From: Paralithodes platypus
Taxonomy: Eukaryota > Arthropoda > Malacostraca > Decapoda > Lithodidae
DNA: 64,000 nt
Assembly (NCBI GenBank): GCA_032716605.1
Contig: CM064552.1
Coordinates: 7,932,525 to 7,996,524 of the forward strand
Direction of reading: 5' to 3'
Position numbers and translations under genes: made by a program. The notes below the pieces were generated by a model, which was not told the origin of the DNA, ran no database searches, and saw only the letters and a list, made by a program, of their open reading frames with translations. Below, in pieces: positions 1 through 10,430 of this stretch (position 1 is the first letter of the stretch; each line of letters begins with the position of its first letter).

Positions 1-245
1 ATACGCCCCCCACTAGTGGGGAGGGCTATGAGTATCAGGGAAATTGAGGGGTTCAAGAGGATATAAGACGAAAAATAATCTGTATTTGGATATAACCGTT
101 TGCCGTGAGATACAGAATAAGTTGAGGGGGGCAAGCCCCCCCCCCCCCCAGGATTTATTGAAATCCTCATCTATGTAGACAGCAGGGGGCAAAATCTTAA
201 TTTTCCCTAACTGACCCTATTATTGGATAATAGGTAAACACTCAC
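1..245. repeat. Remnant of a dispersed repeat (C-run/ATTATCCAATAAT family)
   Basis: No gene is visible. The first 60 bases (GGGGAGGGCTATGAGTATCAGGG) recur at about 17262-17305 and, inverted, at about 4010-4050. The C-run followed by AGGATTTATTGAAATC near 147-165 is the inverted counterpart of the G-run region near 6730-6760. The tract ATTATTGGATAAT near 222 matches similar tracts near 6850 and 17210. These are pieces of one dispersed element related to the TIR elements at 2378-4205 and 6496-6985. Confidence 0.5.
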
Positions 246-499
246 TTTCGAATGTTCAATATATAAATCCACTGGATATGAATGAAAATCACGTACACAC
301 ACAACAAATCGAAAGACGTATGAGAGTCATCCAGCTGAAGCCGCCATTGTGGGTACACTAGTCCGCCACCCTCACCTTCTCCAATATATTGGATTATCGG
401 ATGTGTGCAGCTGCGCGTGACAGGTGATTGGCTAAATGGGTGTGACGTCATCCAGGGAATTCCATTGCTATTGGTTGATTATTTCACGTAATATACGTA

Positions 500-2062
500 T
501 TTCACGTTATATGAGAGAAATGCTATTAGAGCAGAGGTCAGAAGAGGACTGTTTATTTATGTAAGAAAAGAGCTCAAGGTTAATGAGGTGGATATGAGAC
601 AGCAGTATTGTGAGTATTTGTGTATTGAAGTAAAATGTGCAAGAGGATCAATTCTAATTGCCTCTATATATAGAAGCCCAAATAATAGCAGGGGAGAGGA
701 TGATAACCTACTGAAAGCAATGGAGGAGATAGATAATAGAGAGAACAAATATAAAATTTTGATTGGAGATTTCAATTTGCCAAGGATCAACTGGGCAAAT
801 TGTACTACTCCAGCGGGACAGGGTAGCCTGGAAAATAAGTTTATAGAGAAAGTGAGAGATTGTTTTTTAACGCAACATATTGTAGAGATGACAAGATATA
901 AGAGATGGGACGCAGGGGAGTGTACTTGATTTGATTTTTAGCAATGAAGAGGATATAGTGGAACATGTTAATGTGGATAGCCCTATAGGTCGTAGTGACC
1001 ATGCCTGTATAAGCTTTAGTTGTAACATTAAATCAGAGAGGGATAATAGAAGCAATAGAAAAATATACATGTATGATATAGCAGATTATGAGCTGCTGAG
1101 ACGGTGTTTGGACATTGACTGGGGGGAATACTTGAACGGTGAAGATGCTGAAGGAATGTGGAGGAAAATTAGAGTCAAACTGGAGAATGCTGTATCCAAA
1201 AGTGTACCAGTAAGGGAATATAAGGATAAAACAAAATTGAGGAAAAGAACTAACCCAGAATTGCCAATGAAAAGAAAGCTTTGGATATTGATTAGAAGAA
1301 AGAAACGATTGTGGGAAAGATTAAAATTGTTAAAAAAGAACAGGGGGTCTAGTATAGAAGCTAAAGAAGCGGATCTGGAACGCAGACAAATAAACAATAA
1401 AATAAAGTGGGAAACAAGGAGGGGGGTGAAGGAGAGGGAGAGAGAGATAGCTAGAAATGTGAAGGATAATCCAAAAATATTCTGGAAGTACATTCAGGAA
1501 AAGTTAACAAGAAGAGTAGGGATCCCAGAGCTGGTAGGGGGGTTGAATGGTGGGAGTAGAGCGGAGACTGATAAGGAGAAAGCAGAGGTGCTGGGGAAAT
1601 ACTTTGGGGGGGTACTAACAGTGGAGTCGGAGGATGCAGTGCCTACTATTCCCATCAAACAGGCACCGGCACTAGAACTAGTAGAGTTTTCCCATGCTAG
1701 AATAAGAAGGGCTATAGAAAAAATTAACAGAAGTAAGTCACCGGGACCGGATGGGATACACCCAAGAATCATAAAGGAAGGAGGGGAGATGTTAGTAGAG
1801 CCATTGAAAATGTTATTTGAGGTATCGTTTAATACAGGACAAATCCCGATGGACTGGAGAGAGGCGAACATAACAGCTATATTTAAGAAGGGAAAGAGAA
1901 ATGACCCAGGGAATTATAGACCAGTCAGTTTGACAAGTGTTATGTGTAAACTAATGGAAACGGTAATTAGAGAAGGAATAATGGATCATATGAAGTCAAA
2001 CCAACTTTTCAGTGGGAGACAGTTCGGATTCTTGCCGGGGAGGTCGACGGTACTACAGCTAA
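500..2062 (+). mobile_element. Non-LTR retrotransposon (CR1/L2-like LINE), 5' half: endonuclease and RT start
   Basis: This is a 5'-truncated LINE ORF2. The endonuclease part shows IYRSPNN, GDFNLPRINW and SDHACISF, the usual APE-type endonuclease motifs. The RT part shows KSPGPDGIHPRIIKEGG, ANITAIFKKG and NYRPVSLTSVMCKLMETVI, which are fingers-domain motifs. The frame is open from about 588 to 929 and continues one frame over from about 905 to 2062, so a single-base indel near 903-910 has broken the ORF. The RT frame stops abruptly at a TTAA (2063-2066) where another element is inserted, and it resumes at 4386. It is dead as a protein source. Clade assignment (CR1/L2-like) is by motif resemblance only. 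Confidence 0.88.
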
Positions 2063-2762
2063 TTAACCCTCTGTTCCCGGAAGGGCTCTTGAACGCCCAT
2101 AAAAAAGCATACACGAGCTGCCCGGAAGGGCTCTTTAACGCCCAGTGATTGAAAGCCTGTGAGCTTGGTGTGCGAGGCGTCGGTCCGACGCATTTAAACA
2201 ACAGCCGGCTGGACTGACGCCCCGCATCTCCGGCCACAAGAAGGAGAGCGTCGCTTGTTCGTGTGTGCCTGTATGTTGTTGTTAAGTATCGAAAAGTAGT
2301 GTAAAGTGGCTGTTTTTGCCATAAAGTTATCTCCAATGAAATCATCATCACAACTCAACCATTTGACTAGAGAGCTCAGTATAACTAAATAAGTTGGTCA
2401 CCAATTATTTTGCAATGTTTGAAAACAAATATGGATTTTATATGCTCTAAACATAATATGAAAATGTGTTTTAAGCCTCGGCAAAACCTAATAAAAATAT
2501 ATGGTACTAAAATGGAATTTTATCGTAACATGGTTGTCAATACCTTCCTATAGACGGCACCGATTCGTACACACGCCATTTTCACCTGTCTCCCGAGGTC
2601 TGTCCACCAGCTTTTTAGTCCACTCCACCTGCCCATCTCTGTCGATAGGTTGGGTTGTTTGGTTAGGTTAATACACTAGGTCTCAGAAACAAGATTCGTA
2701 GTTGCGGTAGTATTTACGGTATCTGGACACTTCGAGCGAATTCATATTCGAGCGGAGACGCA

Positions 2763-2820
2763 TTTAGGTTAGGTTAGGTTACGTTAAGTTAGGTTAGGTT
2801 AGGTTAATTAGGTTAGATTG
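2763..2820 (+). repeat. Interstitial TTAGG (arthropod telomere-type) repeats
   Basis: About ten TTAGG/TTAGGT units with minor variants lie here, flanked by near-identical, oppositely oriented CGCTCGA-type sequences (TTCGAGCGAATTC near 2732 and GAATTCGCTCGAAG near 2840). TTAGG is the ancestral arthropod telomere unit. Here it is a short tract inside a transposable element, not a chromosome end. Confidence 0.75.
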
Positions 2821-3059
2821 TGCATCCGCTCGATCAGGAATTCGCTCGAAGTGACGCGCATTCGTATTTACAGATACGGCCGAATACCGGTAGGCTACTA
2901 AATGGCCGCCGGCCCAACCGACATGTTGTATCCCACGTAGGCCTACTAGGTACTACGGACACATTGTAGGCGTTAGGTGTGGATTAGGCTTGTATCCAAT
3001 GTACTAGGTCTATGTTACTGGATATTTATGATTTAAATAAGTGTTACGTTTTCGATAAA

Positions 3060-3460
3060 TCTGGTTATATGGCTTGTAATTAGGGAAATCATGAGCCGAT
3101 TTCCGACATTTAGTTAGTCTTTTTAGATTCTCAAAATACGATCCAAGGTTTGCCAAAAATTGGCTCGGGTTTTTCAAAATTATGCTTTTTGGGGTTTGCA
3201 ATTTAGGGAAACATGAGCCAAAATTCTAAATTAGGTTACTGTAATTTGTTTACTCTTAAAATTCGCAAAATCCGAGCCAAGTTTTGCCAAAACTTGGCTC
3301 GGATTTTCCAATATTCGGGTTTTATGGCTTTGCAATTTCGGGAAACCTGAGCCAAATTTCTAAATGAGGTTACTGTCATTTTGTTATCTACAAACTCTCA
3401 AAATCCGAGCCAGCTTTGGCCAAAACTTGGCTCGGGTTTTCGAAATATTGGGTTTTAGGC
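3060..3460. repeat. Three-unit tandem repeat of about 130 bp with self-complementary cores
   Basis: Each unit contains a variant of CCGAGCCAAGTTTTG followed by its near-perfect reverse complement (CAAAACTTGGCTCGG), at about 3139-3174, 3264-3305 and 3398-3440. The units share the connector GGTTACTGT and TTTGCAATTT. Another half-core occurs just after the nested MITE at 3956-3975, so the MITE inserted inside the array. Each core could fold into a stem of about 15 bp. Confidence 0.75.
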
Positions 3461-3472
3461 CTTAGAAATACC

Positions 3473-3955
3473 TTAACCCTCCAGCCCCGGCTACGCATTA
3501 CATAAATATTGCCCGAAACCCAGGTGTTTTGGCCGAAAAACGTCTAGGCTAGGCTACCGTATCATTGTTATGCTGACTGCTTCCCGCATTCCCGCGCATC
3601 CCCAAGCGTAGCTGTGTTATTTACCTGTAGAATGGCGTTAAGTAGAGCTCTCTAAGTCAACTGGTTGAGTTGTGATGATGATTTCAGTGGAGATAACTTA
3701 CGGCAACAACAGCCACTTTACAATACTTTTCGATACTTAACAACATACAGGCACACACGAACAAGCGACGCTCTCCTTCTTGTGGCCGGAGATGCGGGGC
3801 GTCGGTCCAGCCGGCTGTTGTTTACATGCGTCGGACCGACGCCTCGCACACCAAGCTCACAGGCTTTCAACCACTGGTACAATGTTGTACCACCCGGGTT
3901 CCTGGGGGCAAAACATAATAATACAAACGTGTACCATCCGAGTTTGAAGGGTTAA
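3473..3955 (-). mobile_element. Nested TTAA MITE, inverted copy of the 54.6-kb family
   Basis: TTAA at 3473-3476 and 3952-3955 bounds 475 bp that match, in reverse orientation, the MITE arms at 2140-2377 and 4206-4381 and the MITE at 54658-55136. Its CCCTCCAGCCCCGG end is at 3477. The opposite end differs from the other copies: the 25-bp doublet is replaced by about 60 bp ending TTTGAAGGG. It is therefore a separate subfamily or a rearranged copy. The short ORF at 3665-3955 is MITE sequence, not a gene. Confidence 0.85.
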
Positions 3956-4385
3956 AACCCGAGCCAAGTTTTGCTAAAATAAATTTTAATCGCCGTTTTA
4001 TGCATTTAACCCCTCATTTTCCCTGTACTTCATAGCCCTCCCCACTATCGGGCGGCGTGTCTTAAGGTCGTTGTATAATGGGGAAAACGGTTTCGCCGAG
4101 GGTTGTAATTATTTCCAAACACTATACTGTATATTGATGAAAACTAACAGGGAAAAATAAAAAAAATCCATGGGAAAATTGGTGACCATCTTATTTAGTT
4201 TTTCCGAGAGCTCTACTTAACGCCATTCTACAGGTAAATAACACAGCTACGCTTGGGGATGCGTGGGAATGCGGGAAGCAGTCAGAATAACAAATATACG
4301 GTAGCCTAACCTAGACGTTTTTCGGCCAAAACACCCGGGTTTCGGGGAATATTTATGTAATGCGTAGCCGGGGCTGGAGGGTTAA

Positions 4386-5690
4386 GGTGGTAGATGATTG
4401 GATGCAAATTCTAGAAGATGGTGATGTAATAGACGTGGTATATTGCGATTTTATGAAGGCCTTCGATAAGGTCCCACATAAAAGGTTAATAGAGAAAGTT
4501 AGAAGCTATAATATAGGGGAGAAATGTGTGAAATAGATAGAAGCCTTCCTGAAAGATCGGAGACAGAGGGTACTGGTGAATGGAATAGGCTCGGGGTGGA
4601 GGGAAATTACAAGTGGGGTACCTCAGGGATCTGTGTTGGGACCACTGCTGTTCGTTATATTTATCAACGACTTACCTGAAGTTATAACTAATGGAAGTGA
4701 GGTATACCTGTATGCGGATGACACTAAGCTGTATAGAAGAGTGAGGAGTAAGGAAGATATGGGTTTGCTTCAAGGAGATGTGGAGGGCATGAAGGGATGG
4801 TCTGAGCATTGGTTAATGCCTTTTCATCCAAAAAAATGCAAGTACAGTACATGCGGATTGGGACCAGCAAGATAGACAAGGTAGGATACAGTATGTATGA
4901 AGCGATGGAGGAAGTGAATGCAGAAAAGGATATAGGAGTAGTGATAGACAATAAGTTCAATTTCTCAGAACATTTAGTGGAAAAGATAAACAAAGCCAAT
5001 AGACTTGTAGGGCTGATAAGGAGGACATTTGTGTCACTTGACGAAGAAATCTTCAGGAATCTCTATACAGCGCTGGTTAGGCCGCACCTGGAATATGCGA
5101 ACCAGGTGTGGGCTCCATATATGGTAAAGGATATAGAAGCAGTGGAGAAAGTGCAAAGGAGAGCTAGCAAGCTGGTACCAACGTTGAAGAACGCGGGCTA
5201 TGAACAGAGGTTGAGGACACTGGGGCTTCCGACACTGGCATATAGGAGAAAGAGGGGGGATATGATAGAGACTTTTAAGATAGTGTCAGGAAAGTACGAT
5301 GAGGATGTGTGTGAAGGTATCTTCTTGATGCGGGAGGGAACAAGAACGAGAGGACACTCTTAAGAAAATTTACAAAGAAAGAAATAGGCTTGAGAAGGCA
5401 AAGAACTCATTTTGTGATAGAGTGGTAAATGAGTGGAACGCACTGCCCCAGTATGTAGTCGATTGCGAATCAATAAGGGAGTTTGAAAGTAATCTTGATA
5501 AAGCATGGGGAAGACAAGATTTGAAGTTTGATTATAAAAAAAAAATACAGAATAGTAAAAATGTTGCGTCTGCTACCGCCGCCGCCAACACCGTGAACGA
5601 CCGCAGCAGTGCAAGTACTGGTACTGAGCTGGATACACAGGCATAGTTTGCCTTTTTCCAGAGGATCTACTGTAAGAAACTGTAAGTAAC
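4386..5690 (+). mobile_element. Non-LTR retrotransposon, 3' half of the split LINE (RT palm to 3' tail)
   Basis: This continues the RT frame broken at 2062. FMKAFDKVPHKRLIEKV (RT motif A), GVPQGSVLGPLLFVIFINDL (written in part), YADDTKLY (the catalytic YxDD) and the thumb/C-terminal region RPHLEYANQVWAPYM and RRKRGDMIETFKI are all readable. Lesions include an in-frame TAG where the copy at 62720-64000 has TGG (CVK*IEAF against CVKWIEAF), and frameshifts near 4850 and 5360. The 3' end carries near-repeats ACTGTAAGAA and ACTGTAAG at about 5670-5690, as in the other copy. It is a dead element closely related to the - strand copy at the right edge. Confidence 0.9.
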
Positions 5691-6495
5691 TTTCAAGTCA
5701 GGAGACAGTGTTCAGACATACGACTGTAGCGAAGATGGGGAGACTATTATTATCGCATTATATAAAATATCCCTTATTATACATTTCAGCTCGTAATGAC
5801 ATATATATATCAATGATGTATAGCCTATGCTCTACCGGACCTATTAGGCCTAAAAAGAACGATGGGACTACTGTCGGTCCAAAAATTTGGCTGTCGATTA
5901 TACGAAGGCGAAAGAAAAGTCGATGAAGTCTATGGTGTTTACTCTGCAATCTTCAGCTTTGATTGTACGTTGATAACAGGAAAGGGAAACAGGACGATTC
6001 GATTCGACGGTGCGCCAGTTCGATGATGCCGTCGAAACGTCCAATCTTTCGATCGTCGAAATGTGTCGTTCAGAACCGTCGAATCGTCTAATTGTAGCCT
6101 ACCGCACTGTTCAACCCTTTGGGGTTCATGTCATATTATAAGGGATATTTTCAGACTTATATATTAAGAAAGTTCCATAATTCCTTCCTAAACTGTTTAT
6201 TATCGTCGAATGATAGACAATATAACTTTAATGTCACAACGAATTTGGATTGGGTATTGAAAGTTTGAAGCTTTGGGTGATACATTTAATTTGGCATTGT
6301 GTGTGTATTAGCTTTGGGTCATATGTTCTATTTGTGTGTGTAGGCTACAGAATTAAAACCATTGAAGCCTTAATTTGAAGGTTTAACCGTTTCAAAATTG
6401 TGTGTGTGTGTTGGACTAAACAACCGAATTTCTAAATTTGAAGGTTTAACTGTTTCGAAATTGTTTCTCGATTCTGAAGCATAGTCCGAATGAAA
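5690..6495. other. Non-coding stretch with left arm of a probable long TIR element
   Basis: No convincing gene. About 5885-5990 (GTCGATGAAGTCTATGGTG, TGCAATCTTCAGCTTTG) is the inverted counterpart of 8833-8935. 5990-6110 is rich in CGTCGAA/TTCGACGG motifs that recur inverted at 7420-7500. The rest is AT-rich sequence with no recognised feature. Confidence 0.5.
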
Positions 6496-6985
6496 AAGAA
6501 TAGTACTAAAGGTACTTATTACCGAAACTACCACTAATTATTTCTCAATATTTGAAGGCTATTATAGAATAAGGATGTTGCAAAGATCATATTAAAATGT
6601 GTTTCAACCTCCGGAGATACATTTTATGTGCAATATATAAAGTACCGTACTGTAAAAACAAAAACTCTCCCTATTGACGGCAGTGAAAGTCTTATAAATC
6701 CCCTTAATGATAAAATAGATGCTGATTTCAATAAATCATGGGGGGGGGGGGGTCAAAGCCCCCCCTCAACCCATCCTGTATCCAAAGGCAAAACAAATTG
6801 TATATTTACTCTGAAAATGACTTACATCTGAGTGTTTTAAGATCGTTGGATAATGAGAGAAATAACATTTTCTGGGGATTGTATCTAATTTCAACTACTG
6901 TACTGTATAATTATGAAAACTACCTAAACCCAAAAAGAAAAACCATGGTAAAATTAGTGGTAGTTTCGGTTATATTATTCGGACT
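6496..6985. mobile_element. Short TIR element related to 2378-4205
   Basis: The ends are inverted: ACCGAAACTACCACTAATT near 6521 and its complement AATTAGTGGTAGTTTCGGT near 6953. Internal blocks (AATGTGTTT, CCTCC/CCTCG, TTGACGGCA near 6596-6685) align with 2415-2565 in the larger element. A G-run (6740-6750) lies in the middle. It is non-coding; the two short ORFs here are incidental. Confidence 0.6.
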
Positions 6986-7690
6986 AAATATATATTCATG
7001 TTTACTGGTACAGTAGCCTACCTATTATAATATTAATTTAATATTATTTGATATGCAAGTTACTTTGATACATTGAATAAAAAATACACTATGAAAGTAT
7101 TTTAGTTCAATAAATTATCCAAGTCTATATTTACGTAAATACATTACGTCATACCCAGGTCCTCATATAAGAACATGAAATTGGTCTGGTTTGTTTATTT
7201 TATCACTGCCAACTATATAATAAGAACTGTAAACCGGGAAAGACTATACAGTATACAGTATATGAAAACATATAATTACGAAATGTCTTACTGAAGCCTG
7301 ATTACAACCCCTTGTTAATATATATATACCGGTGTGTATATATATATATATATATATATATTACAAATAGACTACTAAAATAAATAAATAAATAAATAAA
7401 ACAAAATAAAAGTAAAGACATTTCGACGGAGATTCGACGGTACCGTTGAATCGTCCAAATAGCGCCGGCGAACTGACACACCGTCAAAACGGCCTGTATT
7501 CCAGGAAAGTACTGTATTGACAACCTTGTTACAAAAATTACATTTTAGTAGCATACTTTATAGTGGGTTTTTCTGAGGGTTAAGGTGCATTTTCATATGA
7601 TCTTTAGAGCTGTCGATAACTGGAAGTACCGTATTGACATCCTTGTTACGATTCTTACGAAAAAGACATTTTAGTTGACGCAGCTGAGAT
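6986..7690. other. AT-rich non-coding stretch with simple repeats and a 45-bp duplication
   Basis: A TATATA/TGTGTA tract lies at 7318-7362 and AAAT repeats at 7378-7400. The block GTACTGTATTGACAACCTTG near 7508 is repeated in diverged form near 7625 (GTACCGTATTGACATCCTTG), each followed by ACATTTTAG. No gene is seen. Confidence 0.6.
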
Positions 7691-8770
7691 GGGGCTCCAC
7701 TGCGACCAGGCATCTCCTTTTCTTCTATGCTCCAATCTAGAAGTCGGTTGGAGTTGGAACTGGGGTATCCTGGTGTTGGTGGCTGGTCGGTATTTTGACC
7801 AACCATGCATCCAAATGCTTCTTGAAGGTGTCAGGAGACACCCCTTTCATGTTTCTCAGTGTGGCTGGGATGCAGTTGAAGAGTCTTGTTCCACTGTAGG
7901 TGAAGCTGTGGTGAATCAGGGTTTTGATTCAGGAGGGGTCCTCACTGTCTCACATAACACAGCCTCCATCGCTGCTGGTGGTTTGTTTCTTGAATAGCCT
8001 ACTTGTGTTTGGGACCCTTTTTTCTAAAATTTTCCAAACATAAATTATAATATATCGCTCCCTGCGTCTCTGAAGAGAATATAGCTACAACTCCTTAAGT
8101 CTCTCCCAGTAGTTCAAGTGTTGAATCCCGTGAATCTTGCTGGTAAACGTCCTCTGCGGGGCTTCAATTTCTGTGGTTTCTGATACTTTTTGGGGAGACC
8201 AGAGCTGACAACAATATTCTAATCGTGGTCGAACCAGCGACTTACATAGTCAGCATGCACTTCTCACTCCTTGTTTGGAAGGTCCTCAGGATCCAGCCTG
8301 CCAGCAGCCAGTTGTCTTGCAGTTGATGTTGCTTGGTTTATGTGATGAGAGAAGGAGGCATCGTTGCTCATACTTACTCCCAGATCTTTCACCACATCCT
8401 TGGCAGTGATTTCTTGTTGGCCACAGTTGCAGTTTGTGGAGTTCTTTAGTGCTTCTTGATTCCCATACCGCAAAAGCTCAAACTTGTCTCCGTTTAGTGC
8501 CATGTTTACTTCTGCCCACCTCAGGATTTTGTCCAAGTCTTGCTGCAGTAGCTGGTAATCATGTTGTGTGCCAATTTTCTTCATAATTCTGGTGTCGTCT
8601 GCGAAGGATGTGGCCTGTTGAGTGTTCCAGGTCTCTGTCGATGTCCCCTATCATGATGAGGAATAGGAGGGGACCCAGAACTGAGCCTTGTGGAACACCG
8701 CTGACGACACTGCTTGCTTCCGATAGGCTCCCTTGAACAGTAACGCCTCCTTGGAGGCTTCTCCCTGATG
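7690..8770 (-). mobile_element. Broken non-LTR retrotransposon fragment (RT C-terminal half), minus strand
   Basis: Reading the - strand from about 8770 downwards gives RT palm/thumb sequence in several frames. QGSVLGPLLFLIMIGDID-type sequence is at 8640-8700. The frame QQDLDKILRWAEVNMALNGD with DVVKDLGVSMSND and ATSTARQLAAG is at 8264-8560. Lower down come YWERLKELYSIFSWRRRERY-type and KGVSPDTFKKHLDAWLV-type residues near 7830-8110, ending near TPGYPSSNSNRLLDW at about 7740. Multiple frameshifts make it a pseudogene. It belongs to a different LINE lineage from the 0.5-5.7 kb element. Confidence 0.75.
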
Positions 8771-8949
8771 TTCAGTGGCCAATCAGAGTGGAGCTTCACC
8801 TACAAGACGTCCGTACATTTTTATTGGTACTTTCCTGTTATCGACGATTCGACAGCCAAAGCTGAAGATTGCAGAGTACCGGTAAACACCGTAGACTTCA
8901 TCTACTTTTACTTCATCTACCTTTCTTTCGGGGCCCGTCAAACTTTTAT

Positions 8950-10322
8950 TGTTTTATTAATCGGAGTGGGTATTTGCACCCGACCGTGAAAATACCACGA
9001 GCGGTATTTTCACCCGACCGTGAAAATATCACTCTACGGTATTTGCACCCAATCGTCATCTTATTTATATTTCGATAGGCCTACAGACGTAAATATAGCA
9101 AAACGAACATTATAACAAGTGAAACTGACAAATATAGAATAATATAGCCTATGTGAATATACGGAATAGCCTATCTTTTTTCATAAATGATCACTCCCAC
9201 ATCACTTCTCATTGCACCAACACCGCCCTATGACCTTGAACGAGAAATACAAAAATGTCATATACAGTAATAACATATCCTCTTGCCATAATCAACAAAC
9301 ATATCTCAGTCACCAACAAACATATCTCCGTCATCAACACCAACAAACATATCTCAGTCACCAACACCAACAGACATATCTCAGTCACCAACACCAACAA
9401 AAATGTCACCAATACAATACCGGTACCAACAAACATATCTCAGTCACCAACAAACATATCTCAGTCACCAACAAACATATCTCAGTCACCAACAAACACA
9501 TCTCCGTCACCAACACCAACAAACATATATCAGTCACCAACACCAACAAACATATCTCCGTCACCAACACCAACAAACTTATATCAGTCACCAACCAAAA
9601 AACATATCTCCGTCACCAACACCAACAAACATATATCAGTCACCAACACCAACAAACATATCTCCGTCACCAACACCAACAAACACATCTCAGTCACCAA
9701 CACCAACAAACATACCGGTATATCAGTCACCAACACCAACAAACATATCTCCGTCACCAACACCAACAAACATATATCAGTCACCAACACCAACAAACAT
9801 ATCTCCGTCACCAACACCAACAAACACATCTCAGTCACCAACACCAACAAACATACCGGTATATCAGTCACCAACACCAACAAACATATCTCCGTCACCA
9901 ACACCAACAAACATATATCAGTCACCAACACCAACAAACATATCTCCGTCACCAACACCAACAAACACATCTCAGTCACCAACACCAACAAACATACCGG
10001 TATATCAGTCACCAACACCAACAAACATATCTCCGTCACCAACACCAACAAACATATATCAGTCACCAACACCAACAAACATATCTCCGTCACCAACACC
10101 AACAAACACATCTCAGTCACCAACAAACATACCACTTTCCATCGCACGTCAACCGAGTCACAAGCCCATCGAATGGATTGACTGTGACAGTATTAATGTC
10201 GGTATCGCAAAATAAGACGACGATCGGGTGCAAATACCGTACAGTGTCATTTACACGGCCGGGAGAAAATACCGCTCGCGGTATTTTCACGGTCGGATGC
10301 AAATACCCACGTCCTTTATTAA
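8950..10322. mobile_element. Long-TIR element with a minisatellite core
   Basis: About 8955-9065 and 10208-10318 are inverted repeats of roughly 110 bp sharing GTGGGTATTTGCA, CCGACCGTGAAAATACC, GAGCGGTATTTTC, TACGGTATTTGCACCC and CTTATTT. Each arm contains its own small palindrome around GAGCGG/CCGCTC. Between the arms lie about 150 bp of AT-rich sequence and a VNTR (9297-10130). No transposase is visible. The element could be a VNTR-bearing non-autonomous DNA transposon; superfamily not assigned. Confidence 0.65.
9297..10130 (+). repeat. Minisatellite: 27-bp unit in a 141-bp higher-order repeat
   Basis: The basic unit is AACAAACATATCTCCGTCAC plus CAACACC (27 bp, multiple of three), with shorter 15-bp and variant forms at the left end. 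Five units make a higher-order repeat marked by an ACCGGTAT insertion at 9714, 9855 and 9996, exactly 141 bp apart. Because the unit length is divisible by three and carries no stop in several frames, ORFs of 187-384 codons run through it on both strands. They are artefacts. Confidence 0.95.
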
Positions 10323-10329
10323 TACCCAA

Positions 10330-10430
10330 ACAGCGGGGGTGTGGGGGCGGCAGCCCCCACCCATAATACTGTACTAGGATAGGTAAGGTTGTTAGGTTAG
10401 GCTAATGTCTTTTCAAAGTCTCTAGATTGT
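10330..10430 (+). repeat. Dispersed repeat, G-rich hairpin plus TTAGG-like tail
   Basis: GGGGGCGGCAGCCCCCAC followed by CATAATACT and AGGTAAGGTTGTTAGGTTAGG recurs at 59620-59705 (same strand) and in part at 16785-16850. GGGGGC...GCCCCC forms a compact hairpin. No gene. Confidence 0.75.

Larger units (their letters stand above)
2378..4205. mobile_element. TIR DNA element with 8-bp target duplication, inserted in the MITE
   Basis: GAGAGCTC flanks both sides (2370-2377 and 4206-4213) and is single in the uninterrupted MITE copy near 54961. The ends are inverted repeats sharing AACTAAATAAG, one variable base, then TGGTCACCAATT. An 8-bp target duplication is typical of hAT elements, but the terminal bases are not the classic hAT CAG, so the superfamily is open. 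The interior holds TTAGG tracts (2763-2815), a three-unit palindromic tandem array (about 3060-3460) and a nested TTAA MITE (3473-3955). No transposase ORF is visible, so it is non-autonomous. A shorter relative lies at 6496-6985. Confidence 0.7.
2063..4385. mobile_element. TTAA-flanked piggyBac-type non-autonomous element, itself interrupted (nest)
   Basis: TTAA copies at 2063-2066 and 4382-4385 bound an insert of about 2.3 kb. The ends read CCCTCTGTTCCCGG and, inverted, CCCTCCAGCCCCGG, fitting piggyBac ends (TTAA target, CCC terminus). The left arm (2067-2377) and right arm (4206-4381) together match the uninterrupted 479-bp MITE at 54658-55136. A 25-bp motif, CCCGGAAGGGCTCTTGAACG followed by CCCAT, occurs at 2076-2100 and again, slightly varied, at 2121-2145. 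The middle (2378-4205) is a later insertion. Removing the whole insert with one TTAA rejoins the LINE frame (reading LQLIKVVDDW). No coding capacity of its own is seen. Confidence 0.85.
5870..8940. mobile_element. Candidate TIR element with arms of about 95 bp, enclosing a LINE
   Basis: The arm at about 5885-5985 read in reverse gives CCTGTTATC, CAAAGCTGAAGATTGCAGAG, AAACACC, TAGACTTCATC and CTTTCTTTCG. The same blocks occur in the same order at 8833-8940 on the + strand. A second inverted pair (TTCGACGG-rich) is nested inside at 5990-6110 and 7420-7500. The exact termini and target duplication were not resolved. Between the arms lie a small TIR element (6496-6985), simple repeats (7320-7400) and a broken LINE (7690-8770). 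Confidence 0.45.

Noticed and set aside
2763..2820. A chromosome end marked by TTAGG repeats
   Set aside because: Only about ten units, inside a transposon, with coding and repeat sequence on both sides.
3665..3955. 96-codon ORF, with mirrored ORFs near 2351 and 54942
   Set aside because: The similar peptides arise because the same MITE occurs three times; the frame is not a transposase and covers the element end.
9297..10130. CRISPR-like array of regular repeats
   Set aside because: The units are contiguous tandem copies with no unique spacers, and the genome is eukaryotic.
9209..10366. Overlapping ORFs of up to 384 codons on both strands
   Set aside because: All run through a 27-bp minisatellite whose unit length is a multiple of three and has no stop in several frames; the repeats translate into monotonous peptides.
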